A stretch of 64,000 bases of DNA from Mycobacterium heckeshornense (GTDB taxonomy: Bacteria > Actinomycetota > Actinomycetes > Mycobacteriales > Mycobacteriaceae): assembly GCF_016592155.1 (NCBI RefSeq), contig NZ_AP024237.1, positions 2,108,001-2,172,000 on the forward strand, written 5' to 3'. A model generated the notes under the pieces. That model saw only the letters and a program-made list of their open reading frames with translations, searched no databases and was not told the origin of the DNA. Shown piece by piece: positions 20,955 through 31,271 of this stretch. Position numbers and translations under genes: made by a program. Numbering within the stretch: the stretch's first letter is position 1; the number at the start of each line of letters is the position of its first letter.

Positions 20955-21587
20955 ATGAGCACACTGCACAAGGTCAAGGCCTACTTCGGTATGGCGCCGA
21001 TGGAGGACTACGAGGACGAGTACTACGACGACGACCGCGCCCCGGGCCGCGGCTACCCGCGGCACCGGTTCGAGGACGGATATCGCCGTTACGACGGCCG
21101 TGACTACGACGACCCCCACGCTGAGCCCGACGACTACCCGCCGGGCGGTTACCGTGGCGGCTACGCCGACGACCACCGGTTCCGGGCCCGCGACTACGAC
21201 CGTACCGAGCTGGCGCGACCGCGATTCGGGCTGCTGCGGGGCGCGACCCGCGGCGCCCTGGCGATGGACCCGCGCCGGATGGCGATGATGTTCGACGAGG
21301 GCAGCCCCCTTTCGAAGATCACCACGCTGCGGCCCAAGGACTATACCGAGGCCCGCACTATCGGCGAGCGCTTCCGCGACGGCACCCCGGTAATCATCGA
21401 CCTGGTTTCGCTGGACAACGCCGAAGCCAAACGGCTGGTCGACTTCGCCGCCGGTTTGGCATTCGGGTTGCGCGGATCGTTCGACAAGGTCGCCACCAAG
21501 GTGTTTCTGCTCTCGCCCGCCGACGTCGAGGTGACGCCGGAGGAGCGCCGGCGAATCGCCGAGACCGGGTTCTACGCCTACCAGTAA
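20955..21587 (+). CDS. sepF: FtsZ-anchoring division protein SepF
   Basis: 210 residues. The N-terminal [14 protein letters not shown] is the amphipathic membrane-binding helix; a long Asp/Tyr/Arg/Gly-rich linker (about 18-85) leads to the conserved SepF domain with [37 protein letters not shown] and [14 protein letters not shown]. SepF tethers FtsZ to the membrane and is essential in mycobacteria, which lack FtsA. The start has AGAAGGGG upstream. The frame is open further back into yggS, but no family member begins there. Confidence 0.94.
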   Translation: MSTLHKVKAYFGMAPMEDYEDEYYDDDRAPGRGYPRHRFEDGYRRYDGRDYDDPHAEPDDYPPGGYRGGYADDHRFRARDYDRTELARPRFGLLRGATRGALAMDPRRMAMMFDEGSPLSKITTLRPKDYTEARTIGERFRDGTPVIIDLVSLDNAEAKRLVDFAAGLAFGLRGSFDKVATKVFLLSPADVEVTPEERRRIAETGFYAYQ

Positions 21588-21678
21588 CAGGCCCGCTGCG
21601 AGCCGGTCGGATGTGTCCGCGCCGACCAAGTCGGTAGGCTGACGCTCGTCACCCTGGTCGCGGGCGGCGTTGTTGTCG

Positions 21679-22005
21679 ATGTCACATTCTGAAGTAAGTA
21701 AGGTCGGGCTGTCGTTGGCGCTGTTCTTCGAAATCCTCGGTTTCGCGCTGTTCGTTTTCTGGCTGCTGTTGATCGCGCGGGTCGTTGTCGAGTTCGTCCG
21801 CTCGTTCAGTCGTGATTGGCATCCGCGCGGCGCCACGGTGGTGATCCTCGAGCTCATCATGTCGATCACCGACCCGCCGGTAAAACTGCTGCGACGGCTG
21901 ATCCCGCAGCTCACGATCGGCACTGTTCGCTTCGACCTGTCGATCATGGTGCTGTTGCTGGTGGCGTTCATCGGCATGCAGCTGGCGTTTGGCGCTGCGG
22001 CGTAA
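21679..22005 (+). CDS. YggT-family membrane protein (Rv2146c-like)
   Basis: About 108 residues with two hydrophobic segments, FFEILGFALFVFWLLLIARVVV and the C-terminal IMVLLLVAFIGMQLAF, joined by a loop with DPPVKLLRRLIP, the mark of the YggT family. Its place between sepF and wag31 is conserved; a role in division or envelope organisation is inferred from context. The start is uncertain: M. tuberculosis Rv2146c begins near the first hydrophobic stretch, so a TTG at 21715 would give about 96 residues. Confidence 0.85.
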   Translation: MSHSEVSKVGLSLALFFEILGFALFVFWLLLIARVVVEFVRSFSRDWHPRGATVVILELIMSITDPPVKLLRRLIPQLTIGTVRFDLSIMVLLLVAFIGMQLAFGAAA

Positions 22006-22094
22006 GCCGCGGCTGTTCACCGGAGCGCACCGAAATGTGTTCGCGGCGCGGTTTTCTCGATCCTTTAAGGACGCGATTTGATAAACCTTAAAAT

Positions 22095-22124
22095 TTGAAA
22101 TTCGTTCTTAATTATCGGTCTAAT
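22095..22124 (+). promoter_or_regulatory. Candidate SigA-type promoter for wag31
   Basis: TTGAAA (22095-22100) and TCTAAT (22119-22124) are separated by 18 bases inside an unusually AT-rich patch (about 22070-22130) in a GC-rich genome. This lies about 110 bases before wag31. It matches the mycobacterial housekeeping consensus well, but transcription is inferred. Confidence 0.55.
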
Positions 22125-22235
22125 CTGCAACCGCCGGGTCTGGTGTGACAGGATGGGCGGCAGTTGCGGTACGGCTACCATGCCGTCCTACACTTTCCAG
22201 ACCGGTTTAACCGCACAGAGTCGAGGGGGCAAAGA

Positions 22236-23021
22236 ATGCCGCTCACACCAGCCGACGTCCATAATGTGGCGTTCAGTAAGCCGCCGATCGGCAAGCGCGG
22301 CTACAACGAAGACGAGGTCGACGCCTTCCTCGACCTAGTGGAAGCTGAACTGACCCGGCTCATCGAGGAGAACTCCGATCTGCGCCAACGGGTCAGCGAA
22401 CTCGAGCAGGAGTTGGCAACTGCCCGCGCCGGTAGCGGTGCGCAACCGACCGAGGCCATGCCGCTGTATCGCCCGGAGCCCGAACCCCAACCTGCGCCCG
22501 CGGCTCCCGACGACATCGGCCAGGACCAGGCCATCAAGGCCGCCAGGGTGCTGAGTTTGGCTCAGGACACCGCCGACCGGCTGACCAGCACAGCCAAGGT
22601 GGAGGCCGAGAAGCTGCTGGCGGATGCCCGCGTCAACGCCGACCACATCATCGCGGAGGCCCGGCGGGAAGCCGACGCAACGATTGCCGAGGCCCGGCAG
22701 CGCGCGGACGCGATGCTGGCCGATGCGCAAACCCGTTCCGAGGCCCAGCTGCGCCAGGCCCAGGAGAAGGCCGACGCGCTGCAGGCCGACGCCGAGCGCA
22801 AGCATTCCGAAATCATGGGAACCATCAACCAGCAGCGCAGCGTGCTGGAGGGCCGCCTGGAACAGCTGCGGACCTTTGAACGCGAATACCGCACCCGGCT
22901 GAAGACCTACCTGGAATCCCAACTCGAAGAACTCGGCCAACGTGGCTCGGCCGCGCCGGTTGATTCCAGCGCAACCAACGAAGCCGGTGGATTCAATCAG
23001 TTCAACCGGGGTACTAACTAG
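22236..23021 (+). CDS. wag31: Polar growth determinant Wag31 (DivIVA)
   Basis: 261 residues, one more than M. tuberculosis Wag31. The N-terminal DivIVA domain ([20 protein letters not shown]) carries the lipid-binding loop; coiled coils follow (about 30-62 and 110-245), with repeats of A-E-A-R and A-D-A. Wag31 marks the cell poles and recruits the elongation machinery. The segment 63-85 is the variable linker that holds the PknA/B phosphosite in M. tuberculosis; Thr72 here may correspond, but the local sequence differs. The start has GGGGGCAAAGA upstream. Confidence 0.96.
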   Translation: MPLTPADVHNVAFSKPPIGKRGYNEDEVDAFLDLVEAELTRLIEENSDLRQRVSELEQELATARAGSGAQPTEAMPLYRPEPEPQPAPAAPDDIGQDQAIKAARVLSLAQDTADRLTSTAKVEAEKLLADARVNADHIIAEARREADATIAEARQRADAMLADAQTRSEAQLRQAQEKADALQADAERKHSEIMGTINQQRSVLEGRLEQLRTFEREYRTRLKTYLESQLEELGQRGSAAPVDSSATNEAGGFNQFNRGTN

Positions 23022-23102
23022 CGTAGCTGGCCTGGCTCGCATGTGCGCGGTGGCTGTTTGCCAGGCTAAGCAGCCAAAGTCCCGCCGGCTGGAGGATGAC
23101 CG

Positions 23103-23480
23103 ATGCTGATTATTGCGCTGGTGCTTGCGGTGATAGGCCTTGCCGCACTGGTATTCGCGGTCGTCACCAGCAACGCGTTGGTGGCGTGGGTGTGCATCGC
23201 GGCCAGTGTGCTTGGCGTGGTGCTGCTGATCGTCGACGCGCTGCAGGAACGCCGGCGACGTCAGGTCGGTGCCTCTGCCGGTGAGCCGGTCTCGGTGACC
23301 GCCGAGTCGGAATCCGCGACTGGCCCGAGCGAATACGAGGCCGGTGCTGCCGACCTCGGCAGCCAGCAAGCGTTGTACGCCGACTACCCCGAGGACGTCG
23401 CAGCGGAGGACATTGCCGAGTCTGGCGAGCATCCCGCCCCCGGCAGCGGCCAGGGCGGCAAGGACGACGACACCCGTTAG
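23103..23480 (+). CDS. Small membrane protein after wag31 (Rv2144c-like)
   Basis: 125 residues with two closely spaced membrane segments (about 2-22 and 26-46) and an acidic Ser/Glu/Asp-rich cytoplasmic tail ending GGKDDDTR. Position directly after wag31 matches Rv2144c. Function unknown. A GGAGG site precedes the ATG. Its stop codon overlaps the stop of the convergent phosphoribosyltransferase gene. Confidence 0.85.
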   Translation: MLIIALVLAVIGLAALVFAVVTSNALVAWVCIAASVLGVVLLIVDALQERRRRQVGASAGEPVSVTAESESATGPSEYEAGAADLGSQQALYADYPEDVAAEDIAESGEHPAPGSGQGGKDDDTR

Positions 23481-24169
23481 GTTTCGGCCCCCGGCCACGG
23501 TGGGGTCGCGAGCAGCTCACGAACCTCGTCGTCAGTGACCTGATGGAAGTCCTCGTAGACCTGCCCCACGGCCTCGAAAGCGGGCGGCATCATCGCGCAC
23601 ACCACGTCGTCGGCTTCTTCGCCGAGTTGCTGGCAAGCTGACGGCGGGCCCACCGGGACTGCGACCACCACCGATTCCGGGCCGGCCGCCCGCACGGCGC
23701 GCACCGCGGCGAGCATGCTGGCACCGGTGGCAATGCCGTCGTCGACGAGGATCACGGTCTTACCACGTGGATCAGCAACCGGTCGGCCGCCACGGTAGGC
23801 CTGCTCGCGCCGCTTGAGTTCGGCGGATTCGCGTTCGATGACCGCGCGCACTTGCTCCTCGCTGATGCGCAGGCTCGACACCACGTTGTCGTTCATCACC
23901 ACGCCGCCGCCGCTCGCCAACGCCCCCATCGCCAGTTCGCTCCATTGCGGCACACCGAGCTTGCGGACCAAAAACACGTCCAAGTCGGCGTGCAGCGCGG
24001 CGGCGACTTCCCAGCCGACGGGCAGGCCGCCCCGTGCCAGCCCGTACACCAGCAGTCCATCCCGGCCCCGGTACGAGGAGAGTTCTTCAGCCAGCACACG
24101 GCCGGCTTCGCGACGGTCGCGGAAGGTGCGCCGCGATGTTCGCCCAAGAAAGCCACTCGATCGGTTCAT
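23477..24169 (-). CDS. Phosphoribosyltransferase-domain protein
   Basis: 230 residues with a type I phosphoribosyltransferase fold. The PRPP loop [14 protein letters not shown] lies around residues 137-150 and the N-terminal [14 protein letters not shown] is the family-typical pyrophosphate loop. Related mycobacterial proteins are predicted PRTases of unknown substrate. The gene runs convergent to the wag31 cluster and overlaps its last stop codon. The ATG at 24169 has no strong ribosome binding site. 24170-24299 shows nothing convincing. Confidence 0.85.
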   Translation of the reverse strand: MNRSSGFLGRTSRRTFRDRREAGRVLAEELSSYRGRDGLLVYGLARGGLPVGWEVAAALHADLDVFLVRKLGVPQWSELAMGALASGGGVVMNDNVVSSLRISEEQVRAVIERESAELKRREQAYRGGRPVADPRGKTVILVDDGIATGASMLAAVRAVRAAGPESVVVAVPVGPPSACQQLGEEADDVVCAMMPPAFEAVGQVYEDFHQVTDDEVRELLATPPWPGAET

Positions 24170-24299
24170 CGGCCGTACTCTCGACTGCTGGTGACACCCA
24201 GCCTACGACGGCGGCGACATCGAGACATGGGTTCCAGCACTGCGGCTTGCCTCCGCGCCAGCAGCTCAAACCGGCCCGTCGCATGCGCCGGTACGGGCC

Positions 24300-25187
24300 T
24301 TACGTCGAAAGCTTGAGGGCAAGCGCGATCAGCGCATCGGTGAGTCGATCCGGCGCGACGCGGCGGGCCAGCGCACTCGCCCACGAATCCGGGCCCACCC
24401 GGTAGCGGATTTTCGGCCGTTTGGCGACCACGGCGGCAGCAACCGCATTGGCGTAGTGCATGGGGGTGGTCTTGGTAGCGTGTGCGCGAGCTTCGCAGGC
24501 GTTTAAAAAGGCGGTAAAGCGGGTCCGATAAATCGCGGCGATTTCGGCGGGTGCCGTGGCGATGGCCTGCTCGGCCGAGGCATGCAGCTTGCGCCACATC
24601 GGTGTCTCGACCACACCGGGCTCGATGACCGACACGCGCACCCCGAATGGCCGCAATTCACGCCGCAGCGCATCGCTGAGCCCTTCTTTACCGAACTCGC
24701 AGGCAGCATAGGCACCCAAAAACGGCGGTGTGACGGCGCCGATACCAGAACTGACGTTGACGATCCGGCCCTTCGACGCCCGCAACAAGGGCAGGAATCG
24801 TTGTGTAACCGCAAGGGCCCCAACAAGATTTGTCTCGAGTTGGATGCGCATTAAGTTAATTGGCACACATTCCAGCGGCGCGCCGATACAGATGCCGGCG
24901 TTGTTCACCAGCGCCCACAACGCGGTGTCGGCGCACCGCAATTCCACGTAGTCGCCAGCCCGTGCGATCGAGGCCACATCGGTGACGTCTAGCACCACCG
25001 GAATCAGTTCACCTGTCGACGGAGGCAGGTTGGCCAGCTGCTCGGCGATCGACTCCGATCTCACGCCGGCAAACACCCGGTAGCCCAGATCGTTGAGGTG
25101 CATGGCAGCTGCCCTGCCGAGTCCGCTTGACGCGCCGGTGATTACCACCGACTTGTGCCGCGGCCGGTGCAGTGCCGAGGACGTCAT
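24300..25187 (-). CDS. SDR-family protein with altered catalytic lysine
   Basis: 295 residues, classical short-chain dehydrogenase layout: TGASSGLGRA cofactor loop (about 17-26), LDVTD, NNAG (about 95-98), VNVSSG with the catalytic serine, then Y160. In place of the expected YxxxK the sequence reads Y160-A-A-C-E164, so the catalytic lysine is glutamate (codon GAG at 24698-24696, one base from AAG). The rest of the protein is intact. It may be a weak enzyme, a non-catalytic binder, or a recent mutation. Divergent from the tRNA and M20 peptidase region. Confidence 0.85.
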   Translation of the reverse strand: MTSSALHRPRHKSVVITGASSGLGRAAAMHLNDLGYRVFAGVRSESIAEQLANLPPSTGELIPVVLDVTDVASIARAGDYVELRCADTALWALVNNAGICIGAPLECVPINLMRIQLETNLVGALAVTQRFLPLLRASKGRIVNVSSGIGAVTPPFLGAYAACEFGKEGLSDALRRELRPFGVRVSVIEPGVVETPMWRKLHASAEQAIATAPAEIAAIYRTRFTAFLNACEARAHATKTTPMHYANAVAAAVVAKRPKIRYRVGPDSWASALARRVAPDRLTDALIALALKLST

Positions 25188-25306
25188 CGCATGATCTTAA
25201 CGGCGCAGGCTCCGCGGATTCGTGCGAAAAGAGCAAGTGGCGGAGTTGATTTCGGCACCATCCGCCCGCTGGCCAGCGGCCACGGGCCGACAACTACCGA
25301 CCAGTG

Positions 25307-25392
25307 TGTCCGAGGGGGGACTTGAACCCCCACGCCCAGTAATAGGGCACTAGCACCTCAAGCTAGCGCGTCTGCCATTCCGCCACTCGGAC
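25307..25392 (-). tRNA. tRNA-Leu (anticodon GAG)
   Basis: 86-nt cloverleaf on the minus strand. The acceptor arms GTCCGAG and CTCGGAC pair fully, with discriminator base A. The anticodon stem CTAGC/GCTAG closes a 7-base loop TTGAGGT with anticodon GAG. A long variable arm (GCCC...GGGC type) and the GGTTCAAGTCC T-arm fit the leucine class II form. The 3' CCA is not encoded. Confidence 0.95.
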
Positions 25393-25519
25393 CAGACCAA
25401 CAAGTGTGGCAGCTAAGGCTATCGGATTGGTCTTTCCCGACCCAAACTAGCGCGGCCAGGACGTGGGCTGTGCGGGTGCGGCCGACGGGCCGCGCAATAC
25501 GGTCGGGGCGCACCCGCCA

Positions 25520-26875
25520 ATGGTAGGAAAGGTGACTGTGACGGTTCCAGCCGGTGTTCCAGTCGATGATGTGGTGGACGTCGTCAGCACGCTGATCCGG
25601 TTCGACACCACCAACACCGGCGAACCCGAGACCACCAAGGGCGAGGCCGAGTGTGCCCGGTGGGTCGCTGAACAGCTGGACGAAGTCGGCTACCGGGTCG
25701 ACTACGTCGAATCCGGCGCGCCCGGCCGCGGCAACGTGTTCGCCCGGCTAGCGGGTGCGGACCGCACACGCGGAGCGCTGCTGATCCACGGTCATCTCGA
25801 CGTGGTGCCGGCCGAGGCGGCCGAGTGGAGCGTGCACCCGTTCTCCGGCGCGGTCGAGGACGGCTACGTCTGGGGCCGCGGCGCGGTCGACATGAAGGAC
25901 ATGATCGGCATGATGATCGTGGTGGCCCGCCAATTCCGGCGGGCCGGCATCGTGCCGCCTCGGGACCTGGTGTTCGCGTTCGTCGCCGATGAGGAAAACG
26001 GCGGCAAGCTCGGGGCGCATTGGCTGGTCGACAACCGCCCGGACCTGTTCGCTCGGGTGACCGAGGCGATCGGCGAAGTCGGCGGTTTTTCGCTGACAGT
26101 GCCGCGCCGAAACGGCGGCGAACGCCGCCTTTACCTGATCGAGACCGCCGAGAAGGGACTGCAGTGGATGCGGCTGACCGCCCGGGGCCGGGCGGGGCAC
26201 GGCTCGATGGTGCATGACCACAACGCGGTGACCGCGCTGGCCGAGGCGGTCGCGCGGCTGGGCCGCCACCGGTTCCCGTTAGTGCTCAGCGACACCGTGG
26301 TGCAGTTCCTGGCCGCTGTCGGGGAAGAAACCGGGCATAGCTTCGACACGGAGTCCCCCGACCTGGAAGGGGCGATTGACAAGCTTGGTCCCATCGCCCG
26401 CATCGTGAAGGCCACGCTGCGCGACACCGCGAATCCGACGATGCTCAAGGCGGGTTACAAGGCCAACGTGGTGCCCGCCACGGCACAGGCCATGGTGGAC
26501 TGCCGTGTGCTTCCCGGTCGGAAGGCGGCGTTCGAGGCCGAAGTCGACCAACTCATCGGGCCGGACGTGGTTCGCGAATGGATCCGGGATCTGCCCTCGT
26601 ATGAAACCAGCTTCGACGGCGACCTGGTCGACGCGATGAACGCGGCGCTGCTGGCGGTCGATCCCGACGCCCGAACAGTGCCCTATATGCTATCCGGCGG
26701 GACGGACGCAAAAGCGTTCGCGCGCTTGGGTATTCGCTGCTTTGGCTTCGTTCCGCTGCGGCTGCCCCCGGACCTGGACTTCTCCGCGCTGTTCCATGGC
26801 GTCGATGAGCGGGTACCCGTGGACGCGCTGAGGTTCGGCACCCAAGTGCTGGCGAATTTTCTGACACACTGCTGA
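25520..26875 (+). CDS. M20-family peptidase/deacylase (DapE2/Rv2141c-like)
   Basis: 451 residues, zinc-dependent M20 amidohydrolase. Metal and catalytic motifs are clear: [18 protein letters not shown] and FVADEENGG, with GGTDAKAF and LFHGVDERV near the C-terminus. Often annotated as dapE2 but the true substrate is not established; the proper dapE of mycobacteria is elsewhere. Start choice is uncertain: ATG at 25520, or GTG at 25538 with AGGAAAGG in front. The open frame extends to 25463 without support. Confidence 0.9.
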   Translation: MVGKVTVTVPAGVPVDDVVDVVSTLIRFDTTNTGEPETTKGEAECARWVAEQLDEVGYRVDYVESGAPGRGNVFARLAGADRTRGALLIHGHLDVVPAEAAEWSVHPFSGAVEDGYVWGRGAVDMKDMIGMMIVVARQFRRAGIVPPRDLVFAFVADEENGGKLGAHWLVDNRPDLFARVTEAIGEVGGFSLTVPRRNGGERRLYLIETAEKGLQWMRLTARGRAGHGSMVHDHNAVTALAEAVARLGRHRFPLVLSDTVVQFLAAVGEETGHSFDTESPDLEGAIDKLGPIARIVKATLRDTANPTMLKAGYKANVVPATAQAMVDCRVLPGRKAAFEAEVDQLIGPDVVREWIRDLPSYETSFDGDLVDAMNAALLAVDPDARTVPYMLSGGTDAKAFARLGIRCFGFVPLRLPPDLDFSALFHGVDERVPVDALRFGTQVLANFLTHC

Positions 26876-26894
26876 GGAGACGAGAGGACTGATC

Positions 26895-27425
26895 ATGGCC
26901 ACACTGCCCGACCCGTATGCCCGGCTGCCCAAGCTGCCGTCATTCACGTTGACGTCGAAGTCGATCACCGACGGTCAGCCGCTGGCCAGCGCCCAGATCA
27001 GCGGCATTCTGGGCGCTGGTGGCGAAGACGCCAGCCCCCATTTGAGCTGGTCCGGGTTTCCCGAGCAGACGCGCAGCTTCGCAGTCACCGTCTATGACCC
27101 CGACGCGCCCACGCTGTCCGGGTTTTGGCATTGGGCGGTGGCCAACCTGCCGGCCAACGTCACCGAGTTGCCGGAGGGCATCGGCGACGGGCGCGAATTG
27201 CCCGGCGGCGCGTTGACGTTGGTCAACGACGCCGGCATGCGCCGTTACGTCGGCGCGGCCCCGCCGCCCGGCCACGGTCCGCACCGGTACTACGTCGCGG
27301 TGCATGCCGTCGACGTCGACAAACTTGACCTCACCGAAGACGCCAGCCCCGCGTTTCTCGGATTCCAGTTGTTCCAGCGCGCGATCGCGCGAGCGGTCAT
27401 CTACGGCACCTACGAGCAGCGGTAG
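26895..27425 (+). CDS. PEBP/YbhB-family protein (Rv2140c-like)
   Basis: 176-residue phosphatidylethanolamine-binding fold protein. The ligand pocket segments [20 protein letters not shown] and the [13 protein letters not shown] strand are present. The M. tuberculosis homolog Rv2140c (TB18.6) is an abundant cytosolic protein; its role is unclear. Start set by GAGGAG/GAGAGGA purine-rich sequence upstream. It follows the M20 gene by 19 bases and ends 10 bases before the convergent pyrD. Confidence 0.92.
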   Translation: MATLPDPYARLPKLPSFTLTSKSITDGQPLASAQISGILGAGGEDASPHLSWSGFPEQTRSFAVTVYDPDAPTLSGFWHWAVANLPANVTELPEGIGDGRELPGGALTLVNDAGMRRYVGAAPPPGHGPHRYYVAVHAVDVDKLDLTEDASPAFLGFQLFQRAIARAVIYGTYEQR

Positions 27426-27435
27426 CCGTCCGGCC

Positions 27436-28534
27436 CTAACGCTTGCGCGTCGCCGACCCGACCGCCTCGCTCAGCGTGGCGAACCCGCCGTCGCGCAGGC
27501 GGCGGGCAATGCCGTCATGAATCCGCTTGGCCCACAAGCCGCCGCCGTAGACGAAGCCGGTGTAGCCCTGCAGCAGTGAGGCGCCTGCGGTGATGCGCTC
27601 CCATGCGTCGTCAACGGTTTCGATGCCGCCCACGCTGATGAGCGCCAACCGGTCGCCGACGCGTGCATAGAGCCGCCGCAGGATCTCGGTGGCGCGGGGC
27701 GCCAGCGGTGGCCCCGATACGCCGCCGCTGCCCAGCGCGTCCGCACCCGCGGTGGCCAGACCGTCGCGGCAGAGCGTGGTATTGGTCGCCACAATGCCGG
27801 CCAGGCCCAGCTCCGCGGCCAGATCCGCTATCCGGTCGACGTCGGAATCGGACAGGTCCGGCCCGATCTTCACCAGCACCGGCTTGGACGTCTCGGAGCG
27901 GACCGCCGACAGGACGGGTCGCAATGACTCCACCGCCTGCAAGTCGGTGAGGCCCGGGGTGTTGGGTGAGCTGACATTGACCACCAGATACGACGCCAGC
28001 GGGCCCACCAGGCGTGCACTGGTCCGATAGTCCTCGGCGGCACGCGCCGCCGGGGTGGCCCTGGTCTTACCGATGTTGACGCCGATCGGCACGTCGGCCC
28101 GGTGGCGGGCGAGCCGGATCGCCAGCTGACCGGCACCGGCGTTGTTGAACCCCATCCGGTTCAGCAGTGCCCGGTCATCGGGCAGCCGGAACAGGCGGGG
28201 ACCCGGATTACCCGGCTGAGGCTCGGCGGTGACGGTGCCGACCTCGGCGTAGCCAAAGCCCAGCGCGCCCCACACGTGCAGCCCAAGGCCGTTCTTGTCG
28301 AAGCCGGCGGCCAGCCCGAGCGGTCCGGGGGAAGCTCACCCCGAAAACCGTGCTGGCCAGCACCGGATCGCTTGGCGCCAACAGCCGGCGCAGGTGTCGG
28401 CGCAGGGGCGGGACGGCGGTCACGGCGCGAAGCAGCAGAAACACCAGCCGGTGGGCGGTCTCGGCGGGCAGCAGAAATAGCAGCCCGCGCACCGCGCGGT
28501 AAAGCCGCTGACGGTCTGTGCCCGGACCGGTCAC
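27436..28534 (-). pseudogene. pyrD: Dihydroorotate dehydrogenase (quinone), frameshifted
   Basis: Class 2 dihydroorotate dehydrogenase, the membrane-linked step of pyrimidine synthesis. The N-terminal membrane-association part ([18 protein letters not shown]) and [14 protein letters not shown] are in one frame; the rest ([45 protein letters not shown]) is in another. The break is at a run of five G (28327-28331; C on the coding strand): four would restore [13 protein letters not shown]. All other parts are intact, so this is either a fresh mutation or a sequencing error. The start is also unclear; GTG at 28534 is the nearest candidate. Confidence 0.85.
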
Positions 28535-28735
28535 AGTTCGGGCTGGTCGGGCCGCCGGTCGAGAGGGGACTTTTTTGCGGCGCAACAACACCCGCCGGCT
28601 GCCGTCGGTGTAGAGCCGGACCCGGGTCAGCTCCCAACCGCGGTACTCTGCCTCGATGGATAGCCGGGTTGACGCGCTGACCCTGGTCACCTCGGGTGGC
28701 AGCCGCAACGGCACCCACTCGTATTCGTCGGACAT
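28208..28735 (-). CDS. DUF5703-family small protein, reading on into pyrD frame
   Basis: Begins [18 protein letters not shown] and continues through [20 protein letters not shown] to RRVLLRRKK, the whole of a DUF5703-type protein (about 66 residues), function unknown. No stop codon follows: the frame passes through a linker ([13 protein letters not shown]) straight into the N-terminal part of pyrD and only ends at 28208, after the pyrD frameshift. If pyrD were intact, the two would be one fused frame. An upstream TTG at 28783, overlapping the lppL stop, is another possible start. Only 28536-28735 is the recognisable DUF5703 part. Confidence 0.6.
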   Translation of the reverse strand: MSDEYEWVPLRLPPEVTRVSASTRLSIEAEYRGWELTRVRLYTDGSRRVLLRRKKVPSRPAARPARTVTGPGTDRQRLYRAVRGLLFLLPAETAHRLVFLLLRAVTAVPPLRRHLRRLLAPSDPVLASTVFGVSFPRTARAGRRLRQERPWAARVGRAGLWLRRGRHRHRRASAG

Positions 28736-28779
28736 CTCGGTGTCCCACTCAGCGGGCAATCGGCCGCGGCGCGCCGCGG

Positions 28780-29826
28780 TCAACGCCCACCCGCCGCGTG
28801 CTCGATCATCTGGACTCCGTCACCTGACCCCGACACCACATACAGCGTGCCCGACGCATCGTCAAAAGCCAGCCAGTTGGGTTGCCGCACGGTTGGGTAA
28901 CGTACCTTTTCGACGGGTATTCCGGTGCCCAGATCGTAACCAATGACCATATTCGTTGCGGTCTGCGATACCCAAGCCAGTTCCCGCGAGCCGGCCACAC
29001 CGTACGGTGCCTGGCGCACCGGGTAGGCCTGGCGCAAGATCAGCGGGTCCACGCCGAACACCAGCAGCTGGCCGCCGCGCGTGTCGGCGACCAGCACCCG
29101 GCCGACCGGGTCGGCGGTCATGGTGGTTGCGCCCAGGCCGGCGCGCAGCGCCTGTTCGGCGTTCCCGTCGCGGCCGACCGCTGTCACCGAGGTCTGGCCG
29201 CGGTCCAAGATGACGGCGGTATTTCCCTGTGTCACAATGGAATCCACGCGTGCGAAGGTCTTGCTTGGTTTGGCAACAGCCGCGGTGGCGCCCGTGGGTC
29301 GGTCCAGCAGGTAAACAGCGCCGTCGGCGCTGCCCACCACCAGCTTGCCGTCGGCGCGACGGGCGATGGCGGTGAATTCGCTGCCGTGCGCGCCCGCGAT
29401 GTCGATCCGCGTGGCGTGGCCCGCCGCCAGGTCGACCACGAAATAGCCCCCACGCGCCGACACGTAGGCCGTGCCGCGGTCGTCGCCGGTGAATGCGGTC
29501 GCCGGACCGGGCAGTGTGACGGCCCGCGGCGGTTGGCCGGCAGCGAACAAGGTGATGGCTGCCGGCGCCGTCGGCCCCGGGCCGGGACTTAACACCGCCA
29601 GCCGCGAGGTGCCCGCATCGAACATCGCCGCTTGCGGGTGCCCGCCCAGCGGCCATACCACGCCGGCCGGCCGGGCGGCCGGCGGAGGAGAATCAGCGGG
29701 TTTCGCCGGCGAGATCGTCGGCGGCGCTGCGTCGAGGGGGGTCGACGAACATGCCGCGGCGAGTGTCACGCAAAACAGCAGGCCAGCGACGCGACGACGA
29801 TCCGGGGGTTTACAGATTCGCGTCAC
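28780..29826 (-). CDS. lppL: Beta-propeller lipoprotein LppL
   Basis: About 348 residues. A signal peptide ([12 protein letters not shown]) ends in a lipobox with the cysteine near residue 26, so it should be lipid-anchored outside the membrane. A Pro/Ala-rich linker leads to a repeated beta-strand pattern ([43 protein letters not shown]), typical of a beta-propeller. Function is unknown. The start could be GTG at 29826 or TTG at 29829. The stop lies next to the TTG that could start the DUF5703 gene. Confidence 0.85.
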   Translation of the reverse strand: MTRICKPPDRRRVAGLLFCVTLAAACSSTPLDAAPPTISPAKPADSPPPAARPAGVVWPLGGHPQAAMFDAGTSRLAVLSPGPGPTAPAAITLFAAGQPPRAVTLPGPATAFTGDDRGTAYVSARGGYFVVDLAAGHATRIDIAGAHGSEFTAIARRADGKLVVGSADGAVYLLDRPTGATAAVAKPSKTFARVDSIVTQGNTAVILDRGQTSVTAVGRDGNAEQALRAGLGATTMTADPVGRVLVADTRGGQLLVFGVDPLILRQAYPVRQAPYGVAGSRELAWVSQTATNMVIGYDLGTGIPVEKVRYPTVRQPNWLAFDDASGTLYVVSGSGDGVQMIEHAAGGR

Positions 29827-30012
29827 CAAGTAACTCTGGAAGCATGCGATGGGAGCTGGGATCGGGGTCTGATTCTAGGGGGCTGCTCGGCAACATTGTC
29901 GGCTGCGGCCCGGGTGCGCCAGGCGTCTCGCGGGGGTTGGCGGGAGGTATGGTCAGCGCATGACCCGGGTCCGCGATGATGCAGCGCGCAGCACTGAGGG
30001 GAAGCCGCGGCC

Positions 30013-30312
30013 ATGACCGTCGCCGAAGACCGCCAATATGCCCGTCCCGAATTTGTCATCGAGGACATGTCGACCGGGATCTTCGCAAGCGGGTATGGGC
30101 AAGTGGAGGGGCGAAGCTTCGCGTTCCACACCGACCGTCGCTCGCTTGTCGTCGAGGTCTACCGGCCCCGGTTGAGCGGGCCGGTGCCCCAGCCTGACGA
30201 CGTCGTCGCGACCGCAACCCGCAGCCTGGTCGGCATCGACCTCACCGACGAACGTAGTCTCGCCGCGGCCGTTCGTGATTCGGTCGCTCAGGCCGCACCG
30301 GTCTGCCGCTAG
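30013..30312 (+). CDS. Conserved hypothetical protein (Rv2137c-like)
   Basis: 99 residues beginning [19 protein letters not shown], no membrane segment or signal peptide, and no domain I can name. The homolog in M. tuberculosis is Rv2137c, in the same position next to uppP. GAGGGGAAG lies upstream of the ATG. Divergent from lppL across a 183-base gap. Confidence 0.8.
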   Translation: MTVAEDRQYARPEFVIEDMSTGIFASGYGQVEGRSFAFHTDRRSLVVEVYRPRLSGPVPQPDDVVATATRSLVGIDLTDERSLAAAVRDSVAQAAPVCR

Positions 30313-30368
30313 TACCGTCAGCCACGCCCGTCAACCGGTGCCGCCGCGCACCCGGTACGGTCGTCGTC

Positions 30369-31271
30369 GTGACTGCGGCCCCGGCGATGTCTTGGTGGCA
30401 GGTCGTCGTTTTGTCGGTGATCCAGGGGTTGACTGAGTTCCTGCCCGTGTCGTCATCGGGGCATCTTGCGATCGCGTCGCGGATCATGTTCGGTGCCGAT
30501 GCGGGTGCTTCGTTCACCGCGGTCACCCAGCTAGGCACCGAGGTCGCCGTGCTGGTGTACTTCGCCCGAGATATCGGGCGCATCGGCGTGGCCTGGTTCA
30601 ACGGGCTGGTGCGCTCGCCGGTGACGGCACGACCCGGCCCGGGCGCCCGGGCCGGCCGTGGGCACCACCTTGATCAGCGCGGCACCGACTACCGGCTGGG
30701 CTGGTATGTCATCGTCGGCACCGTGCCGATTTGTGTGCTCGGGCTGCTCTTCACCGATGAAATCCGCTCCGGAGCACGCAATCTCTGGGTCGTGGCGACG
30801 GCGCTGCTGGTGTTTTCGGCGGTGATCGCGGCCGCGGAATATCTGGGACCGCAGACCCGAGGCGTCGAGCAGCTCACGGTTTGGGACGCTGTCGCGGTGG
30901 GCTTTGCCCAGACGCTGGCGCTGATCCCCGGGGTGTCTCGCTCCGGGGCCACGATCAGCGCCGGGCTGTTCGTCGGGCTCGACCGCGAACTGGCCGCCCG
31001 ATTCGGTTTCCTGCTGGCGATCCCGGCGGTGTTCGCCTCGGGGTTGTTTTCGCTGCCCGACGCCTTCCACCCGGTGCGCGAGGGGATGAGTGCCACCGCG
31101 CCCCAGCTGCTTGTTGCTACGGTGATCGCGTTCGTCATCGGCTTCAGCGCGGTGGCGTGGTTTCTGCGGTTTCTGGTGCGGCACAGCATGTATTGGTTCG
31201 TCGCATACCGGGTGGTCGCCGGCATCAGCGTGCTCGGTTTGCTCGCCGCCGGGACGGTGGCCGCGACATGA
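30369..31271 (+). CDS. uppP: Undecaprenyl (decaprenyl) diphosphate phosphatase UppP/BacA
   Basis: 300 residues, about seven to eight membrane helices. It removes a phosphate from the polyprenyl diphosphate carrier, recycling it for lipid I/II synthesis. Both catalytic motifs are present: [13 protein letters not shown] near the N-terminus and [10 protein letters not shown] in the middle. Compared with the 276-residue M. tuberculosis protein there is an extra Gly/Arg/Pro-rich stretch (about 82-102, [13 protein letters not shown]) in a loop. GTG at 30369 is used; ATG at 30387 (MSWWQ) is the other option. Confidence 0.92.
   Translation: MTAAPAMSWWQVVVLSVIQGLTEFLPVSSSGHLAIASRIMFGADAGASFTAVTQLGTEVAVLVYFARDIGRIGVAWFNGLVRSPVTARPGPGARAGRGHHLDQRGTDYRLGWYVIVGTVPICVLGLLFTDEIRSGARNLWVVATALLVFSAVIAAAEYLGPQTRGVEQLTVWDAVAVGFAQTLALIPGVSRSGATISAGLFVGLDRELAARFGFLLAIPAVFASGLFSLPDAFHPVREGMSATAPQLLVATVIAFVIGFSAVAWFLRFLVRHSMYWFVAYRVVAGISVLGLLAAGTVAAT

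Noticed and set aside
25266..25279. Palindrome CCGCTGGCCAGCGG after the tRNA
   Set aside because: Could be a terminator stem, but it has no loop or T-tract and could occur by chance in GC-rich DNA.
25300..25400. tRNA-Leu as an integration site for a mobile element
   Set aside because: There is no integrase, no repeated tRNA 3' end and no foreign block beside it; the neighbours are core genes.
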